A stretch of DNA of 7,628 bases from Enterovibrio sp042096095 (GTDB lineage: Bacteria; Pseudomonadota; Gammaproteobacteria; Enterobacterales; Vibrionaceae). The notes beneath the pieces are model-generated. The model was not told the DNA's origin. It made no database searches and worked only from the letters and a program-made list of their open reading frames with translations. Positions 6,511-7,628 of the stretch are shown here, one piece after another (positions within the stretch are counted from its first letter, which is position 1; each line of letters starts with the position of its first letter). The position numbers were made by a program, and so were the translations under genes. The DNA is taken from positions 1 through 7,628 of the forward strand of contig JBELME010000207.1 of assembly GCA_042096095.1 (NCBI GenBank), in the 5' to 3' direction.

Positions 6511-7179
6511 TTAGCGATCAATTGCCTTGGATACATTGCTTGAAAAAAACTGTTTTAACGCGCTTGCAAGCCCCTCCGCCAAGGCCTTGTGGCCTTGCGC
6601 ATCCAAGTGTAGTCCATCAATGGGGCAGGCTTCACATACTGAGGCAGCTTCATAAAATGCACAGCCTTCTTCTTTTGCGACTGAACGATAAAAATCGGCA
6701 AGCTGAAGCGACTTTTCTCGGCCATCAATAAAGCCCGTTGCCCAATTGTTCTGGTCATGCATTGGTGGTGGGGAGACGACAAGAATGTTTGGATTAGGGT
6801 GGCCTGCATTGTCAGCTTCACGCACTTGACCAATTAATTTGCGGATGCCTTCGGCAATCCAAGCGGGTTCTGATGGGAATTGTGATTTTAAATCATTCGT
6901 GCCGAGCATGATCACGACCCAATCAAGGGGGCGGTGGCTCAATAACAGCATGGGAAGCGCCGCACTGCCATCTCGATGCGGCTTCATTGGGTCATTCCAA
7001 ACAGATGTGCGCCCGTTTAATCCTTCTTCTATCAAATGCCAGCGCGCATCGGAGGGGGCTGATTCATTCAAGGCAGCAGCCAAGCGAGATGTCCAACGAA
7101 CACCTTCTGGCCAGCGATGGCCGTTAGAAGGGTCATATCCCCATGTGTTTGAATCACCGAAACACAAAATCCTTGGCAT
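6511..7179 (-). CDS. SGNH/GDSL hydrolase (arylesterase/acyltransferase, MsAcT-like)
   Basis: This is a cytoplasmic serine hydrolase of the SGNH superfamily that cleaves or transfers small acyl groups on esters. The four blocks are present: ILCFGDSNTWGY with nucleophile Ser10, EEGLNGRTS with Gly56 in the oxyanion position, MLGTNDLK with Asn95, and DGLHLD with Asp188 and His191. The spacing and text around them (VRWT, IEEGL-RT, PLD-VIMLGTND-K, VVSPPP) resemble the Mycobacterium smegmatis acyltransferase MsAcT and related arylesterases rather than thioesterase I/TesA, and there is no signal peptide. The length of 222 aa matches MsAcT (about 216). The ATG at 7179 has a strong AAGGAG ten bases upstream. 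It is the first gene before blc; an esterase releasing fatty or acetyl groups next to a lipid-binding lipocalin is suggestive, but a shared pathway is inference. The physiological substrate is unknown. Confidence 0.9.
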   Translation of the reverse strand: MPRILCFGDSNTWGYDPSNGHRWPEGVRWTSRLAAALNESAPSDARWHLIEEGLNGRTSVWNDPMKPHRDGSAALPMLLLSHRPLDWVVIMLGTNDLKSQFPSEPAWIAEGIRKLIGQVREADNAGHPNPNILVVSPPPMHDQNNWATGFIDGREKSLQLADFYRSVAKEEGCAFYEAASVCEACPIDGLHLDAQGHKALAEGLASALKQFFSSNVSKAIDR

Positions 7180-7207
7180 GGTTTTCTTTCTCCTTCTTCA
7201 ACCAGAG

Positions 7208-7224
7208 TTAGAGTGTAACTCTAA
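7208..7224. promoter_or_regulatory. 17-bp palindrome, possible operator upstream of the esterase gene
   Basis: TTAGAGT-GTA-ACTCTAA is a perfect 7-3-7 inverted repeat centred 37 bp upstream of the esterase ATG. It overlaps a second perfect 7-5-7 repeat, AGAGTTA (7204-7210) and TAACTCT (7216-7222). The position just before the ribosome site fits an operator for a dimeric regulator. GAGT...ACTC half-sites are common in MerR-family operators, but the central spacing differs and no regulator gene is in the window. No T-run follows on either strand, so it is not a terminator. Confidence 0.45.
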
Positions 7225-7435
7225 GAAAGCGAGAGGTGGTATTCGAACATCCACTATTGGGTAAGGTTTTCAGTGAGCTTTTGACGCGTTTACTCTCCGC
7301 GGTGTCGCGGCTGGAATACTGCATATTCAGAATTACACTCATCTTAAAAGCAGGAAAATGAAAGTGTAAACTGACAGGAATGCTGTTGATAATACATAGA
7401 AAATAACGCACACGCCGTTAGTTAAAGACAAATCG

Positions 7436-7558
7436 GTGGTGAAAAAACGTGCGTTAACCTCGGGCATTGACCAACATCAATCTATTGTACTTGCCATTCT
7501 TGTCTACTTACGCCGCGATGCTTTACGTCACCGTGTTCATTGGTCATCGATCGTTTAG
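7436..7558 (+). CDS. Doubtful 40-codon ORF at the right edge
   Basis: A frame opened by tandem GTG codons (7436, 7439) runs to TAG 7556-7558, with an ATG directly after the stop in the same frame continuing to the window end. The product starts VVKKRALTSGIDQHQSIV and includes LAILVYLRRDALRHRVHW. Codon choice (CGT, CGC, GAT, TTA) is plausible for the host, but there is no ribosome site and no family I recognise. It could be a short gene, a pseudogene broken by the TAG, or chance. A competing frame (TTG 7467 to the end) overlaps it. Confidence 0.15.
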   Translation: MVKKRALTSGIDQHQSIVLAILVYLRRDALRHRVHWSSIV

Positions 7559-7628
7559 ATGCCAAGAAAAGTACTTTCTAAAGAGCATGGTGAGATGCAG
7601 TCACTCACGCGCCACCATCCCAATGCAC

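Larger units (their letters stand above)
7180..7628. other. 449-bp region without a confident gene
   Basis: This holds the upstream region of the esterase operon and the window edge. A palindrome lies at 7208-7224, a GC-rich hairpin (CCGCG-GTGT-CGCGG) at 7297-7310, and an imperfect hairpin at 7333-7369 built on TTACACT and AGTGTAA. At the right edge two overlapping plus-strand frames are open: 7436-7558 (GTG start, 40 codons) and 7467 to the end (TTG start). Neither has a clear ribosome site or a family I recognise. The 67-codon minus-strand frame at 7208-7411 starts with GTG, runs through the palindrome and the hairpins, and has no recognisable domain; I do not call it a gene. Confidence 0.6.

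Noticed and set aside
7230..7260. tRNA T-arm-like sequence on the minus strand (GTTCGAATACCACC)
   Set aside because: The TTCGAAT loop is there, but its 5-bp T-stem does not pair, no acceptor, D or anticodon arms can be built on the rest, and no CCA end is present. At best a decayed fragment, more likely chance.
6839..7264. 141-codon plus-strand frame opposite the esterase gene
   Set aside because: Antisense to a gene with all SGNH catalytic blocks intact; the translation shows no domain.
7208..7411. 67-codon minus-strand frame (GTG start)
   Set aside because: It spans the palindrome and two hairpins, has no domain I recognise and no convincing ribosome site, and lies in the upstream region of the esterase.
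7404..7456. 8-bp inverted repeat TAACGCAC...GTGCGTTA
   Set aside because: The arms are 37 bp apart with no further pairing or element-like content between them, and no target duplication is visible; insufficient to call a mobile element end.

Overview
The window looks like chromosomal DNA of a marine gammaproteobacterium, most likely a Vibrionaceae member (Vibrio, Photobacterium, Enterovibrio or Grimontia type). This is inferred from the moderate GC, dense short operons, rho-independent terminators, a TRAP transporter fragment, a YfcC-type carrier and a Blc-like lipocalin. No single marker here proves the genus. I see no rRNA, confident tRNA, CRISPR array, phage gene or transposase.

Left part (1-1260), plus strand. 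The window opens on the C-terminal part of a fused TRAP-type permease (1-612), whose first ~40 residues do not match the family. It is followed by a small secreted DUF4399 protein (770-1204). A terminator hairpin at 1233-1258 separates this convergent pair of transcription units.

Centre (1290-5027), minus strand. A YfcC/DcuC-superfamily carrier (2376-3905) is followed downstream by a zinc-dependent AstE/AspA-type deacylase (1290-2294). A strong hairpin with a T-run lies between them and leaves no room for a promoter for the second gene. The pair suggests uptake of an acylated amino acid or peptide followed by cytoplasmic deacylation, with partial termination or RNA processing setting the ratio of the two products. 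Upstream is an EamA/DMT-family exporter (4140-5027) with its own likely promoter.

Right centre (5187-5822), minus strand. Two small proteins are encoded: a 67-aa CxxC...CxxC zinc-ribbon-like protein with a GTG start, and a 70-aa orphan whose stop codon sits inside its own terminator.

Right part (5944-7179), minus strand. An SGNH-family esterase/acyltransferase resembling the MsAcT/arylesterase group precedes a Blc-type outer-membrane lipocalin, probably as one transcript. The final 449 bp (7180-7628) hold no confident gene, but contain a near-perfect 17-bp palindrome next to the esterase, two further copies of its core and two overlapping short open frames at the edge.

I do not find convincing evidence of a new defence or mobile system. 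The best leads are the carrier/deacylase pair with its intergenic hairpin, the damaged-looking TRAP gene, and the palindrome cluster upstream of the esterase.
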